A DNA stretch of 64,000 bases from Spodoptera frugiperda (GCF_023101765.2 NC_064214.1:7632001-7696000), one strand, 5' to 3'; shown: positions 41,868-53,891, counted from the first letter of the stretch. Notes: generated from the letters alone by a model not told the origin. Numbers and translations are program-made.

Positions 41868-42352
41868 TTCCATAAATGACCTAGGATCTTAGGGATCCTG
41901 CAACAAACAACATAAATACACAAATACCTATTTATCTCATCAAATTTATTTAACCCACACTAAAAGCAAAGGCCTATCCACTAACTTATACCCAAACCCC
42001 TACTCCTTTTAACCTGCTAAGTAAATAACCCGTCCAGCCGCAAACCGGCCAGTATCGGCTAACCGCTCGCAGCCATCATGGATTCCAGTCCAACCTCCTT
42101 GTTGCATACCAATGACGTTATTAACCAAAACGTGCTTTACTTTTTAAATGGACTTTGGTTATAAAGTATGGATTCAATGGAAGAATAAGAAAAGATTCTT
42201 GTGGAACATTTTGTCTTGATTGAAGTTCAATTCGGTGCTTAGTTCGAGTAAAGTATTTGTCGGGTTTTCCATTTAGCTAAATTGGGGCTGATGTATGTTA
42301 GATATACAATAGGTTAACTTCTCTGTTAAAATGTGGTTAATCACACTATCAC
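41868..42352. other. Non-coding DNA
   Basis: No supported feature. Confidence 0.35.
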
Positions 42353-42537
42353 ACAATATTATAAATGTGAAAGTTTGTTCTTTTGGATATTTAGATGTTT
42401 GTCCGTCAATAACGCTGAAACTACTGAACGGATTTTGATTAAATTTGGTATATTTAGTTAGGGTATGAGCTGACTTGGGTGATAAGATACTTTTTATCTC
42501 ACGGGAACTCGAGCGACACCGCTGGCAGAAGCTAGTG
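42353..42537 (+). repeat. Repeat H, copy 1 (Helitron-like or LINE-derived)
   Basis: TTATAAATGTGAAAGTTTGT, CGTCAATAACGCTGAAACTA, CTGAACGGATTTTGATTAAA, TTTTTATCTCACGGGAACTC and CGCTGGCAGAAGCTAGT. This is a very common lepidopteran repeat whose class I cannot fix by eye. No TIR, no coding. Confidence 0.65.
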
Positions 42538-43094
42538 TGGTTATTAATAACAATACATAATTTTTCTTTGTTCCTCTCAATACTTCATGAGTATCATCCG
42601 CCATCAATAACGTTATTCATTTTACACTTACTCACAAAACATACTTCCCGTAGTAATTGAAGTAAATATGAGCATGTATCCTCAAGAAATCAATGTTTCT
42701 ACATTTTCGCTTTACTTTCGTTCCATTTGTAGCAATGTGTCCTGGGAGACGAGTAAATCGCGGCCGGAGTTTCATTGTACTCACGAGAATGTAGTGGTTT
42801 AGAGAACATCGAACGTTATTTGAGTTTCGCTGTACTTTTCAAGGTCGACCGATGGGTCAATGTTGCTTACATTGTATTCTTCCAGAGATTTTTTTTTCAA
42901 CACACAAGGTACATATTGTCAGGGAAAAATAAATTAGCTGGATTGAAAGAGGATTTTCAGTATTCAAGTAGCGAATACTTTCTACTCTTATGAGTCAGAA
43001 GATACTTCCTTAAGGAGTTTTAGATACTTTGTATTTACATGAACAAGGTATAACTAGTATGGTTACGTTTTTTTTCATTTAAAAAAAACAATAC
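42538..43094. other. AT-rich non-coding DNA
   Basis: No supported feature. Confidence 0.35.
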
Positions 43095-43230
43095 CTTACA
43101 TTAGTATTTTCTCCTGTATCGTAGATGTGTTTACAAACAAACAAGTTCACATACACATGACACCCAGACCCGAAACAACAATTTGTGGATCAGACTAAGA
43201 GCCGGTTGCCCAACTAGCTTGGTTGCAGTC
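43095..43230 (-). repeat. SINE-D copy with internal deletion
   Basis: TTTTCTCCTGTATCGTAGAT, CATGACACCCAGACCCGAAA and CAACAATTTGTGGATCA. The B-box segment is then missing and the sequence resumes at GCCGGTTGCCCAACTAGCTT, ending TTGCAGTC. Confidence 0.75.
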
Positions 43231-44630
43231 AAATCTTAAACGACCTGAACAGATACATAACAAATCAACACTGAGTACTACTAACAGAACACCACTCTAG
43301 GTCACTTCAATCATAAAATTGTTGCCCTACATTTAAACACTCCTCTAAACGTGTACTTACAACCCTCTTCGATCCTAAAGGTTCAACGTCAGCCTATATT
43401 AATAGCCTGGGACATACATAGACTACATACATAGGCTACATTTAGGCTATAACACGATCCTATGTTTGAGTACTAAGGACCGAAGTCTAATGGTCCGTAG
43501 TAAGCACCTTCGTGTGAGCTATCTCAAAGCAAGTAAAAAGGGGATCCCATAAATCTGCCCGTCCTATGATAGACGCCCAATAAACGATCGATTTCGGTGT
43601 TTTCGCAGACCAACGATTTTGTACTGAAGCCTCGTAATATTCCGAGAATTGGGGTTAGTATGATGTGGATGTACGAATTATGTGTTTATGAGTAGGGTTT
43701 GTAGGGAGCATATTTTTGTCGGTGAAGATTTTTTGCTTAGGGCAGTGTTGACTCATAGTGACTTAGCAACAGGATTTGAACATAATATTATGTGACCCCT
43801 TATAAGCATTTCACTGCCAACAAAAAACTGTTACAGAGGTTATGCTCTTCAGTAGCGTCGGTCAGCATTGTCCGACAGGGCCTCTTATGTGTAAATCACT
43901 AAAGTGAAATATACAGAGGAGCACTTGATACAATGTCACAAACACGTTATTAAAGCACTCAAAAGACAAAATACTTAACTCAAATTTCAACAAAATCAAA
44001 AATAAATACCAAAACTAAAAGATCCTGCGCCAGACGTATTCCAAAATCTTATACTCTCACCAGGTAGTCAAAAAACCAACAAAAACGTTTAAAAACAAAA
44101 TCCGGTCCCACCAACAGAAACACATAACTTGAAACACAAAACCTAAACCAGTTTCAAGCAAAATCTGAGCTGACAATATAACTCAGGACACGAGTAAGGC
44201 ACCTCTTAGACGTGGGAGCGCGGCAGCTGCGACATCGACGGCAAACACATTAGGGACACTTCAGACTGACGGAACAAGTACTACGGTGACTGGAAGTATG
44301 AGGTTTCAAGGACGATGTGCTGATATTGTTTCGGTGTTACTAACTGGATTTTGGTAAATATGTAATACATATTATCCATGTAATTTTCTGTGACACAGAT
44401 ACATGGAAATGCTACCTTAATTAGTCTTAATAGGGTCTATTATTCAATGAATTCATTTTAGGTTTGACCAAGCAACACTAAGCGAGCCCGTCCGTGTTGC
44501 ATGATCATAATCGTATAATGTTAGCGGGTCGTAATAATTCACATAATACTAAATATGAGGTGAAGCCATGAAACAATTAACATGATATAGCAAATCTCGT
44601 TCGAATCAAAACAAGACAAAAATCATTACA
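43231..44630. other. Non-coding DNA
   Basis: No supported gene. At about 43800-43870 the piece CACTGCCAACAAAAAACTGT followed by GTCGGTCAGCATTG resembles the end of unit 1 of the tandem array at 22653 (about 23000-23075). Confidence 0.4.
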
Positions 44631-44921
44631 ACGTCGTCACGCCTTTTATCCCCGAAGGGGTAGGCAGAGGTGCATCTGCACATTACGGCACGTAACGCCA
44701 CTGTACAATGTACACCCACTTTTCACCATTTGTGTTATAACTCTCATGTAATAGGGGGTGAGCCTATTGCCATATACCGGGCACAATTCCAGACTCCGTG
44801 CTACTACAGAGAATTTTTTGAAACTGAAAAAACTCCAGCTATATTTGCCCAATCCGGGAATCGAACCCGAGACCCCTTGTCTAGCAGTCGTACTTGCGAC
44901 CACTGGACCAACGAGGCAGTC
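44631..44921 (-). repeat. SINE-C copy, full length
   Basis: On the minus strand it has the head ACTGCCTCGTTGGTCCAGTG, B-box GGGTTCGATTCCCGG, the body CACGGAGTCTGGAATTGTGC and TACATGAGAGTTATAACACA, and the 3' end GGGGATAAAAGGCGTGACGA. Overlapping reading frames on both strands are chance products of the SINE. Confidence 0.85.
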
Positions 44922-45411
44922 CAAAAAAAAAAATACATTATTAGATGGTTAAAATTCTAACCGTTCACTAGTACCCCGGCTCAGTCTAGTAAAACTACCT
45001 TCACCGTCAAATTAATATTAATACACCATAATTTATTACACAATAGAAGACCAACAAAGAGTAGCAAAAAATCTATCTACAAGTATTTCCACGAGGGAAA
45101 GCGTTCATAATAGAATGTTACGTGGTGACTTTTCTAGAAAATTCCATTAGCATTTTTATTGCGCGGCCCAACAACAGAACCTCTTGATACGCAACACTAA
45201 CTCACTCCAATTAAGGTTCAGACAAACATTACAAGTACCTCATTACAATAACAATACTAATGTAGAAGTTTTAGAATTGGCTTCGATGGTCGAATAACGC
45301 CAAATGTGACTGTTAAACTGGGGGTCCCTTTTTAGGAACAGAATTTCGAAAATGCGAAAATGAACCCACTATATGGCAATTACTGGACTTTTCGCATATA
45401 TGTACATCACA
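44922..45411. other. AT-rich non-coding DNA
   Basis: No supported feature. Confidence 0.35.
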
Positions 45412-45474
45412 CATAATCATTAGCAGCTCATAAGTGCCCACTGCTGAGCAAAAATGTCTTCACATACGGAGAGC
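45412..45474 (-). repeat. SINE-X 3'-end fragment
   Basis: ATAATCATTAGCAGCTCATA, AGTGCCCACTGCTGAGCAAA, then TCTTCACATACGGAGAG is the RTE-like tail side of SINE-X only. Confidence 0.5.
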
Positions 45475-45510
45475 GGGGAAGGGCGTCTTACATAGGAGGA
45501 CTATGTGTGT

Positions 45511-45735
45511 GTTTTTTTATGTATCACGCCGTAAACGAGTAAACGTATCACCTGATGGTAAGCAATCGCCGCCGCCCATGGACACTTGAAATACCAGAGG
45601 CGTTACTAGTGCGTTGCGGGCCTTTTAAGGGTTAGGAATTTAAGGGCTGTTGTTCGGGGATTTGGGAGATTGGAAAAGGAGGAATTGGGCCTCCGGTAAC
45701 CTCACTCACACAACGAAACACAACGCAAGTGTTGT
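45511..45735 (+). repeat. SINE-A copy, truncated
   Basis: TTTTTTTATGTATCACGCCG, ATCACCTGATGGTAAGCAAT, CGCCGCCGCCCATGGACACT and GGGCCTCCGGTAACCTCACT, ending at ACAACGCAAGTGTTG, short of the CTCGACCGG end. Confidence 0.8.
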
Positions 45736-45776
45736 GTTCATCGTATTTATATTTTTTGTTATAACTATCGTAAGAT

Positions 45777-45905
45777 GTACTACATTAATTAAAACACCAG
45801 TTTGCTCATGTGAAATAATGAGTAACAGAAGAAAAAGAGTCCCTCTTCTAGAGCGTCTCATTGTTTCACATGAGTAAACCGGTGTTTACTTAATTTACTT
45901 CGTAC
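45777..45905. mobile_element. Foldback MITE M6
   Basis: A 129-bp near-palindrome. The left arm is GTACTACATTAATTAAAACA, then CAGTTTGCTCATGTGAAATA. The right arm is TTTCACATGAGTAAACCGGT, GTTTACTTAATTTACTTCGT, AC. The loop is about 30 bp, centred on AGAGTCCCTCTTCTAGAG. A single copy. Confidence 0.7.
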
Positions 45906-48531
45906 CTAATAAAAATTAGAATATTTTGCTTACCATTACTTACCTCTTTGTAAACAAAATACGTAATATTATGCTAAGTAAGGAAGTTTTAACATTTCAT
46001 AACTTGTAAGATTTCACTCAGCAAGCTCCTAACATTTTCTATTGAAACGGTCCTTGACTAAAATCGTTCTGTTCAATCAACCGATACCTTAGGAAATCCA
46101 TTGTTCAAATTATTTGAACAACGGCTCCTTGCTAATTAAGAAGTTACTTAACTCAGGGATTGATTATACAAATCGAGGGTCCATTTAATTTTTAAGTAAT
46201 TGAAGGAGATTATAAATGAAGATTCTTGGGACTTTGTAACAGGAGGATTTTTGTCTTCCAATTTGCCTCAAAAAGTATAATGTTATAAACCATAAATAGC
46301 ATTTAATATTATTTACTCCTTTCAGAAATACATTTAATAATAAATATCATGATGCAGAAATATACACGTGCACCTGTGACAGAAGAACCAATTCAAATCG
46401 AAAAAGTAGTTTAAAACCAACTCAACTTCTTATCCATATAATTAAAAAGCACACCCAAACTTCTTAAAGGTTTCGATACCTTTACAACCACTCAAGAACT
46501 ACCAGACAGATGTACAGCACGACAATGTACAAAATCTTTCCAATACATTTTCGCCTTTATCACAAGATATTAAAGTTGAAATTGACAGAGGGATTATTAT
46601 TCCCTACCATTTGTACGTCAAAGAGTAGCACAGTCCACTGGCTTGAATAGTTAGTTCCAATACTCCTTCCTTATATATTTGATTTCGTAACCATTCAAGT
46701 TTACAGACTTCAAGTGCAGTCAGACGTAATGAAATTTGCAGTTATTTGAACACGGGGAAGTCTATGCATTTTTAATTTGGATCTAGATTCGCTGCTGCTA
46801 ATGTTACGTTGTATAGTCAAATACGATCTGAAGATGCTTCAGTCAAAGGCTTTGAGAAGATGTAGAAAATTATTTTATACTCGATTCTTTTAATATAATA
46901 TTCTAGTTTTTAAAATGTGTGTTTTATATTTACTACAATTCAATATTTATGGTTCACCTAATACAATATCCAATTGTTTCAATATCAGAAGCAGAAACAA
47001 CCAATTCTATCTATTAAACGAATTCCCTGAAGCATGAAATAACTTCGTACAGTTATAAACCAATAAGCTCGTTCAAAAACAAGCCTTACCTTACTTGAAA
47101 AAAGTTATAATACTCGAGATTTTCTAGTAAAATTCATCTTTTCATAACTATATATTGCTCAACCGAACGTAAAGCTCAACCATTATAAAACCTTATAATA
47201 ACGCAAAGTGAACGCTTAGAATGGCTCGCAATTATTTGTGAAGAGCGCTACGCCGTAGTCCGTAGCCCCGTAGTCCGTAGCCCGTAGCTCGTAGCGAGCT
47301 CAGGTTGCTACAGGCTTCATACATCACACGTAAATTCTAAGTAGTGCTATAATATTATGGGGATTATGTACACAGTTTATATTCATGAAGTTATAGTGTC
47401 GGTCGTTATATCTCTATAGAGTTAGGCTTTACTGTTTCATTAGTGTCGGTTTAAACTATGCAGGCTCACCTAGCTTTAGTTAAAAGATAGATTTATATTG
47501 TTAATTTGGACTTAAACATAGACAAAAGATTTTTAGAAAATCTAATTGGCTTTCTTCACTGTGTCGGTAAGTTCTTATGGCCCAATCAAGGTGATTAGCC
47601 AATAAAATATTACGTCTCTCTTTTTTCGTAAAAAGTCGTCTACCTCGTAAAACCTATAATAAATAGAAGTTGACACACAACCAGAAACTATTTCCATCCT
47701 CATCCATTTAACCACCCCTTTATCGACACAAACTGTCTAACAAGACCTTTCTACTATAATAAATACCAAAAAGAAAATACATAAAGCCATAAAGAAAATC
47801 CATTTGCTTCCAAATTGAAAAATATTTCAGTCTATGGTACCTAGAGTATTTAAAAAAAAGCGAGGCATAGGAATTTAAAGCGAAACTTTTTTGTTGGTTT
47901 TTCGGTAGTTTCGACAGCAACGTGTAAATCTCGTGTCGCAGTGCAATTAAAACTTTAAGGTTTTTGTGAAAACACCAGACACTAGATTACTTTGTGACTT
48001 GGCTGACAGCCAGGTTAACTGTGACTATGTCAGTAAAACTATGTTGACTTAAAAGAATATGGATGCCAGTGTTGCGTAGATGATGGTCTTATTAATTCTA
48101 CTTTTTAATTATATTTTTTTATGAATACTTTATTCTGCTATGCTTTTACTCAAAGAAAATAATGAACGCACATATTTCAATGTCTAGAAAAACACATTAT
48201 TGTTTATGAGGTTATTATTTTTGCTGCAACTGTTATTTTTAGTTTATTGCATTTTTGATAGAAATTCCTATAATTCCTGACTTTAATTGAGTTTAATATA
48301 TGACGATAGGATTAATAAGTTTTACGATTATAGTATTACTGGGAATGGTACGCCGATTTCGAACAAAAATCCGTTTATATTTTTATAAATGATGTTAATT
48401 ACTGATTTTTTGAGGCAAAGTTAATATATTTTTATAGTATCTGTTCACTTTTTCTATTCATAGGGTAGGTTAGCAGGAGCATAAAGGAGGCGAGATAGTC
48501 GATTAAATAAGTAGAAACCTATCACACTTTT
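45906..48531. other. AT-rich non-coding DNA
   Basis: A 2.6-kb stretch with no supported gene. It holds a palindrome near 46101-46124 (TTGTTCAAATTATTTGAACA) and a CGTAG-motif cluster at 47244-47301, listed separately. Confidence 0.4.
47244..47301 (+). repeat. CGTAG/CCGTAG motif cluster
   Basis: Within 58 bp the units GCGCTACGCCGTAG, TCCGTAGCCC and CGTAGTCCGTAGCCCGTAGC repeat with a period of about 10 bp and end TCGTAGCGAGC. A similar GTAGCG-rich patch is at 62595-62662. Confidence 0.6.
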
Positions 48532-48690
48532 GATCCGGAGCTGCGCGCTACCTAGCGGGTTACCCGGGCTCCGGCTCAAAAAGCAGGGGTAGGAACGGGG
48601 TGGTTTTTAGTCAATAAGAGTCTGACACTCCCTCTCGCTTCGCCCAAGGCGGGAGAAATGATTGGATCATTCTCCCCCCTCAAAAAAAAC
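48532..48690 (-). repeat. SINE-B copy, best preserved
   Basis: GATCCGGAGCTGCGCGCTAC, CTAGCGGGTTACCCGGGCTC, GAACGGGGTGGTTTTTAGTC, AAGAGTCTGACACTCCCTCT, CGCTTCGCCCAAGGCGGGAG, then CATTCTCCCCCCTCAAAAAA. Confidence 0.85.
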
Positions 48691-48851
48691 CTATCACACG
48701 TTTCTAATTATATGCCAATCAGACCCACATACAACTTATTGCTCAACTCAAAAGCTAATGTATCTCGTATATACAATCAACTAAACCCTACACAGGTACT
48801 TTCTATTCCAGTCATCTTCCAATTATCCTATAACAGTGTTAATCCCCACAG

Positions 48852-48973
48852 CATGAGTGTGGAGTTGGCTGTGTGCCGCGCCGCGATGTCTAGCCGTAAC
48901 GACGTCGATGCGTCTCCCGTGCAACTCCTGCAGGAAATATTTACTCAGAATATGTTTGTGTGGGGGTTGAAGG
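48852..48973 (+). CDS. Candidate exon, unknown protein
   Basis: An acceptor-like TTAATCCCCACAG precedes the stretch. It is open from the ATG at 48853 for 40 codons plus one base, then AAGG followed by GTGAAT could be a donor; without splicing the frame stops at 48981. The peptide begins MSVELAVCRAAMSSRNDVDA and continues SPVQLLQEIFTQ. It is GC-richer than its surroundings, as coding DNA here would be. I do not recognise the protein and no partner exon was found. It could be chance. Confidence 0.25.
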
Positions 48974-49177
48974 GTGAATAATTGAATGTTAAGATTTATT
49001 TCATAGGCTGTTTGTGTGTGTAATTATGTGTTGAGTCAAGTACGTGGTGGTAAAATTATTGTGAGATATAATAAGTTAAAAAAAAATAACATCACGTGTC
49101 TAAGAAGTCGTGGGCTCCGGTTGAGCTCGAAATCGGTAGAGCACTTCAAATCAAAATAATGTTTTTTGTTTAAAAAA

Positions 49178-49344
49178 TCTTCCCAATCCCCGATTCCCCA
49201 ACAACCCTTAAATTCCTAACCCCCAAAAGGCCGGCAACGTACTTGTAACACTTTTGGTATTTCGGGTGTCCATGGGCGGCGGCGATTGCTTACAACCAGG
49301 TGATCCATCTGCTCGTTTACCAACTTATACCATGTTTTTTTTTC
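49178..49344 (-). repeat. SINE-A copy, 3' half
   Basis: CTTCCCAATCCCCGATTCCC, CAACAACCCTTAAATTCCTA, AGGCCGGCAACGTACTTGTA and GGCGGCGATTGCTTACAACC, then CAACTTATACCATGTTTTTT. Confidence 0.8.
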
Positions 49345-49832
49345 TTAATTGCGTAAGTACTCTTAGAACAAATGTAGAGCAATACATAATATCGAAAAGA
49401 AAGTAGTATTTTCGTTTATATAACACTTATCAAATAATCGTTGAATCAAGAATAACATACGCAATAATTAATGAAGAAAACATCCAAGAAGCGACTGTAC
49501 TATTCGTTCTATTCTATTCCCTACCATAACACTTAATACGAGTATGATATCTTAAGTTACGTGTAAGTAAAGGTTGTGTGTAAGTTCAAGGCTCGCAGTT
49601 CACCGCAGTGTGCGCTGCGCTAACTGTTGTCGAGTTCAAAGCACCGACGACATTGCGGTGTAGTTACGTCATCGTGGAGGAACTACTATCCAGTCAGGTG
49701 GAGTTTCAGATATATTTCTTATTGTGAACTGTGAAATATGTCTAAAGGAAAAGATGGTGATTAATCTTTAATATGTCTGTATGTAGTTCCCAAGTAATAT
49801 TAGAGAAAGAGGTAAATGTAAGATTCGTAGCA
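49345..49832. other. Non-coding DNA
   Basis: No supported gene. A GC-richer patch at about 49590-49680 (CACCGCAGTGTGCGCTGCGC) has no supported function. Confidence 0.35.
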
Positions 49833-49895
49833 ATTGGCGTTCCATTCTGCTTACCCCCATGGGAGACAGGCGTGAGGTTATGTATGTATGCTAAA
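49833..49895 (+). pseudogene. LINE C-terminal fragment
   Basis: TTCGTAGCAATTGGCGTTCC, then TACCCCCATGGGAGACAGGC and GTGAGGTTATG, closely matches the minus strand of 28825-28890. It covers the last about 20 codons and stop of the same LINE family. Confidence 0.55.
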
Positions 49896-50308
49896 AAAAA
49901 CCTGACTTTTGAAAGAACATAACTTACCTTCCGGTATAAGAAGCTACACTCTTTCAGTGCATTCAAAACCCAACTTAGCTAATATATCGTAGCAAATCAA
50001 TCACTTATGGGGAAATGATTGCATTGGATGGGTGAATTTGTTCGATTATCACGAACTGTATGTAAAATTTAATTTCTTAGTGTCATTCTCAAGTAAGTGA
50101 CATTGTATGTTTTAATTGAGAATAAAGTTTCTTTAAACCTAAACCTATTTATGTTGCCATATAATAGACTTGCACCTTAAGACATAAGTCTTATAATATT
50201 ACGGGCAAAAAGCTTTTCATACACACGTACAATACGTGATGCAAACCTTAAATGGCTTAATCGAATAATTCTGAAAACGTATCGAAAATCGGCCAACACT
50301 TTTTTCCT

Positions 50309-50480
50309 TTTTTTATAACATTGCCCCACATTACGATTTTCTTCTGTGTCGTGGGTGCGTTTACAAACATACACATGACACCCAAACCCAGAACAACAAT
50401 CTGTGGATTACACAAAGAAATGTTCCATCTGGGAGTCGAACCCGCGACACATTGCACGGCAGCCAGTTGCCGAGCCAACT
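50309..50480 (-). repeat. SINE-D copy
   Basis: ACTTTTTTCC tail side, CCCCACATTACGATTTTCTT, GTCGTGGGTGCGTTTACAAA, CACCCAAACCCAGAACAACA, B-box on the minus strand GGTTCGACTCCCAGATGG, then CACGGCAGCCAGTTGCCGAG. Confidence 0.8.
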
Positions 50481-51031
50481 TTGTTTTCCGTTTTATACTT
50501 GCGATAATGCAGAAAGAGGCTTAAAGTTTACGATCTGAAGTAATGTTTTTTTGATCTTACACAATATTTACAATACGATAAGGCATAAAATATCAAATCA
50601 TACTTGTATAGTATAAAAGTAGGTTTACTCGTCATTCACCACTTTTTAGTAGAAATTGAGAGACCCAAGTACAAATATGTCATTAATTGAGCTTCTTCAT
50701 CCTTCTAACTCAAGACAAAAATCCTTCTAAATTTTTCTCCTTACTTGACTTGAAGACAGACCATACTGTCTTAAGAACAAATGTTATCTGAACATTGCAC
50801 GAGAACATTACACGCGAGTTGTACAGAATTTAACGAAGCGGGAACAATTTGTAGACGACTGCGATCCTCCAGTTCACTGAGCAATTGCTCTTTGCTTGAA
50901 ACTGTTACTGTAACCGCACCGTTTGCAGCTTCTAATAGATTTTAGTTTGTATCTTCTGTGAATTTGTTTGCATTGCATAACTTGGTGTATTCTAGTATGT
51001 TAAGGAATTGAATCTTCAGGATTGAATTTTA
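50481..51031. other. AT-rich non-coding DNA
   Basis: No supported feature. Confidence 0.35.
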
Positions 51032-51235
51032 TAGTCAAAGTCAAAGTCAAAGTCAAAATTATTTATTTCAATTAGACCAGGAAGGCACTTTTGAACGTCA
51101 AAGCAAATAAAATAATATTAATAATGTCAGTCTGTCGGTCAGTCCTCTAGTGAAGCTATTTGCTCGTTCCAAAGTGTAGATTCCTATGGAGAAGAACGAG
51201 CAAGAAACTCCATAGGTTACTCTTTTCCAATCAGT
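51032..51235 (-). repeat. LINE 3' end (CR1-like), copy 1
   Basis: Starts with a GTCAAA repeat tail, then TTATTTCAATTAGACCAGGA, AGGCACTTTTGAACGTCAAA, GTCTGTCGGTCAGTCCTCTA and AACGAGCAAGAAACTCCATA. 5'-truncated. Very similar to the copy at 52419. Confidence 0.7.
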
Positions 51236-52418
51236 TTCACAATACAATTCATGGTTACATTGTTTCGATTGCTTCAACTATGTGAGAACAATGTAAAACT
51301 AATATTTAGTCAAAGTGATAGAAAAAGAAAATAACCCTGAGGACAATAATCTTAATGCAGTCTGGAGCTAACCAGTCCCAGTTGACAGCGCCCGTTCACG
51401 AACATGACACGTACACCAGCACCGCCCAACTCAACCATGTTGCAGGGAATCGAGCGATCCAATGCCCGTGCCACCGCCAATGAGACCTTTGAGTGAGCAT
51501 GACAACTCCAAGCTGACACAAGTGCATTCTACTAGTCTAATACAGTTTTAGCTAATTACAGGGCTCTCACATTTACAATGATTGTATCTAATTTAACAGA
51601 ACAAATTGAAATAACGTGAATTATTAACGTGAATTATTGTGATTAAAGCTCAAAACTTTTCTGTCCGAGAAGAGGTGTTTGATCACCAGTGACTGTGGAT
51701 CTTCTAGCATTTTTATTAAATAATTCATAGTAATAGACGGTGTATCACCTGAAAGATAAAAAATAAAATGAGACCTCAAGAGTGGTTAACTGGTCAAAGG
51801 CTTTAATTAAGTTACTATTAAACTTACTTCTGCACTAGTTAAGTCCTAACTCATTTTCTTACATCGATTTGGATACACCATTCAATTTAAAACTTTAAGT
51901 TATTATAATTTGAGAGAGAGAGAGTAGTGTTAGTTCAGATAATAAAATTAAAACACCGGAATCTTCTCTACATGCCTTTTACATATTTACTTTTGACCTT
52001 AGAGAGGTAAAAAATGGTTTCTAAAACGAACTTCAATCAGTAGCTAAATATCTACCACTATCTCTACCCTACTGCCCCCATTCCAGAGCAACAGGCTTCA
52101 TAATATCCTAATCCATGGTCGCAGCGCCGCTTATCTATCACATCGCCAGTTAACACGAGATAATGCCATCCATTGCGCGCCCGGCACGCGCCGTCTACCA
52201 ACAACTACTGGTCCACGCAGTAATGAAATGTAAACAGATGGATATCCTAGCTTAGGACTTCTATTTATTGTTAGGTTTGTGTGTTGTTTATATAAAGATC
52301 GTAAATAAAAATGATAATGACACATATGATTTTATATATTAAAATCAACAATTGAACAGTCACAAATTGGTAAAAATAAAACATAATTTAATACGTGTAA
52401 TAAATTAATACGTACATA
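51236..52418. other. Non-coding DNA
   Basis: A GC-richer segment at about 51361-51530 (TTGACAGCGCCCGTTCACGA, ACACCAGCACCGCCC) lacks a sustained frame and may be an unrecognised repeat. A GA run lies near 51911-51922. No gene. Confidence 0.4.
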
Positions 52419-52617
52419 AAGTCAAAAGTCAAAGTCAAAATCATTTATTTCAAATAGACCAGGAAGGCACTTTTGAACGTCAAAGCAAATATAATAATAA
52501 CGTCTGTCTGTCGGTCAGTCCTCTAGTGAAGCTATTTGCTCGTTCCAAAATGTAGATTCCTATGGAGAAGAACGAGCAAGAAACTCCATAGGTTACTCTT
52601 TTTCAATCAGATTCACA
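52419..52617 (-). repeat. LINE 3' end (CR1-like), copy 2
   Basis: GTCAAAGTCAAAATCATTTA, TTTCAAATAGACCAGGAAGG, GTCTGTCGGTCAGTCCTCTA, AGTGAAGCTATTTGCTCGTT and AACGAGCAAGAAACTCCATA. It differs from copy 1 by a handful of substitutions and a short indel after CAAAGCAAAT. Confidence 0.7.
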
Positions 52618-52673
52618 CACACACCTCAATTACTTACATCGGCGGGAGCAACAAACGTGAGAAATTATGAAAA

Positions 52674-52850
52674 ACTAGCTTCTGCCAGCAGCTATACGCT
52701 CGCTCCCGTGGGACAAAAAGTCATATCACCCAAGTCAGGTTTTTTCAGTTAGGTTTTAAATTTCAACAAAATCCGTTCAATAGTTTAAGCGTGATTGAGG
52801 GACAAACATCCAAACCAACAAACTGTCACATTTATAATTTTAGTGTCATA
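52674..52850 (-). repeat. Repeat H, copy 2
   Basis: ACTAGCTTCTGCCAGCAGCT, CGCTCGCTCCCGTGGGACAA, AATCCGTTCAATAGTTTAAG and CGTGATTGAGGGACAAACAT. Reverse of 42353-42537. Confidence 0.65.
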
Positions 52851-53891
52851 AATTTAATAATAAATCAAGATCGATCCAAACCTTTGCCACAACTAAACAA
52901 TACATGTAGCTTACATTAATTTAACTATGTTCGAGGAGTAATTATTACACCATTTATGTATTATATTATAGTATTCTGACTACCCCTTTAGACAATTCAA
53001 CTGTAACAGCATATTCCATTTCCATTTGGAAAAAAGCCAAGAAAAAGCTTTGAATATTCTCTAGTAGTAGTTTAGTAGTTTCACTTACAAAATCTAGCTG
53101 TATAAAGAAATGGGATAGTTGACTGATATTTTTATTACGAAAAACGCAGCATGTAACCAGAAATAAATAATTTTTATTTTTTCTTCTCCTCTAATAATAT
53201 CGTCAGATTTATTTCGTTGCGGGATCCAAAACGCGTTGGACTTCAGTGTTCTGGTATTTTCATGGTTGTATCTACTGCAGATCCTAGTATATAGGAGTTG
53301 CAACAGTTTTGGGAAGAAGTGACGTGAGTACCAAAATAAAAAAATGGTAACTAGTCAAATAATAAAAAAGACGGTATAATTAGTGTTGCCGGACTTCAGT
53401 GTTCAAAATAGATAGCAAGATATCCCCAAGTCATTAACTCCTCAAAATATCTTAATTAATTTAAAATAGTCAATACTATCAATATTTACTCTACAATTTA
53501 TCACAAAAACTACTTACCAAATTTCCCATTCAAGCCGTTGTACAGTCAAAAATAAAACCACACATAATCACACTATCTTTTCTCTGTAGTTTAGCTTAGT
53601 GCAACATTTTATATACAGCAGCAGATATATAAATACAAAGTAATCCGCGCCTGTATATCTCTGTCATAATGCAGCTACAACAACTGGGTAGTTCTTTATA
53701 ATGTTTATTTTATAAAACAGTGGTAGTGTTTCGTTTTATATATCCTTGTTTGGTTGTTTTACATAACTGTAATGCGTGTAATATAGAGTGTAATCCCTTG
53801 TTATACAGGTACTCTTACTAATGTTATCTAAAAAATTGCTAAAGGTTTAGGAATTAAATTAAGAACAGGGGCAGATTATAATTTGAAATAT
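52851..53891. other. AT-rich non-coding DNA
   Basis: No supported feature. Confidence 0.35.

Noticed and set aside
44646..44960. Overlapping open frames of 92-96 codons on both strands
   Set aside because: Both lie over a full-length SINE-C and read through its promoter and tail.
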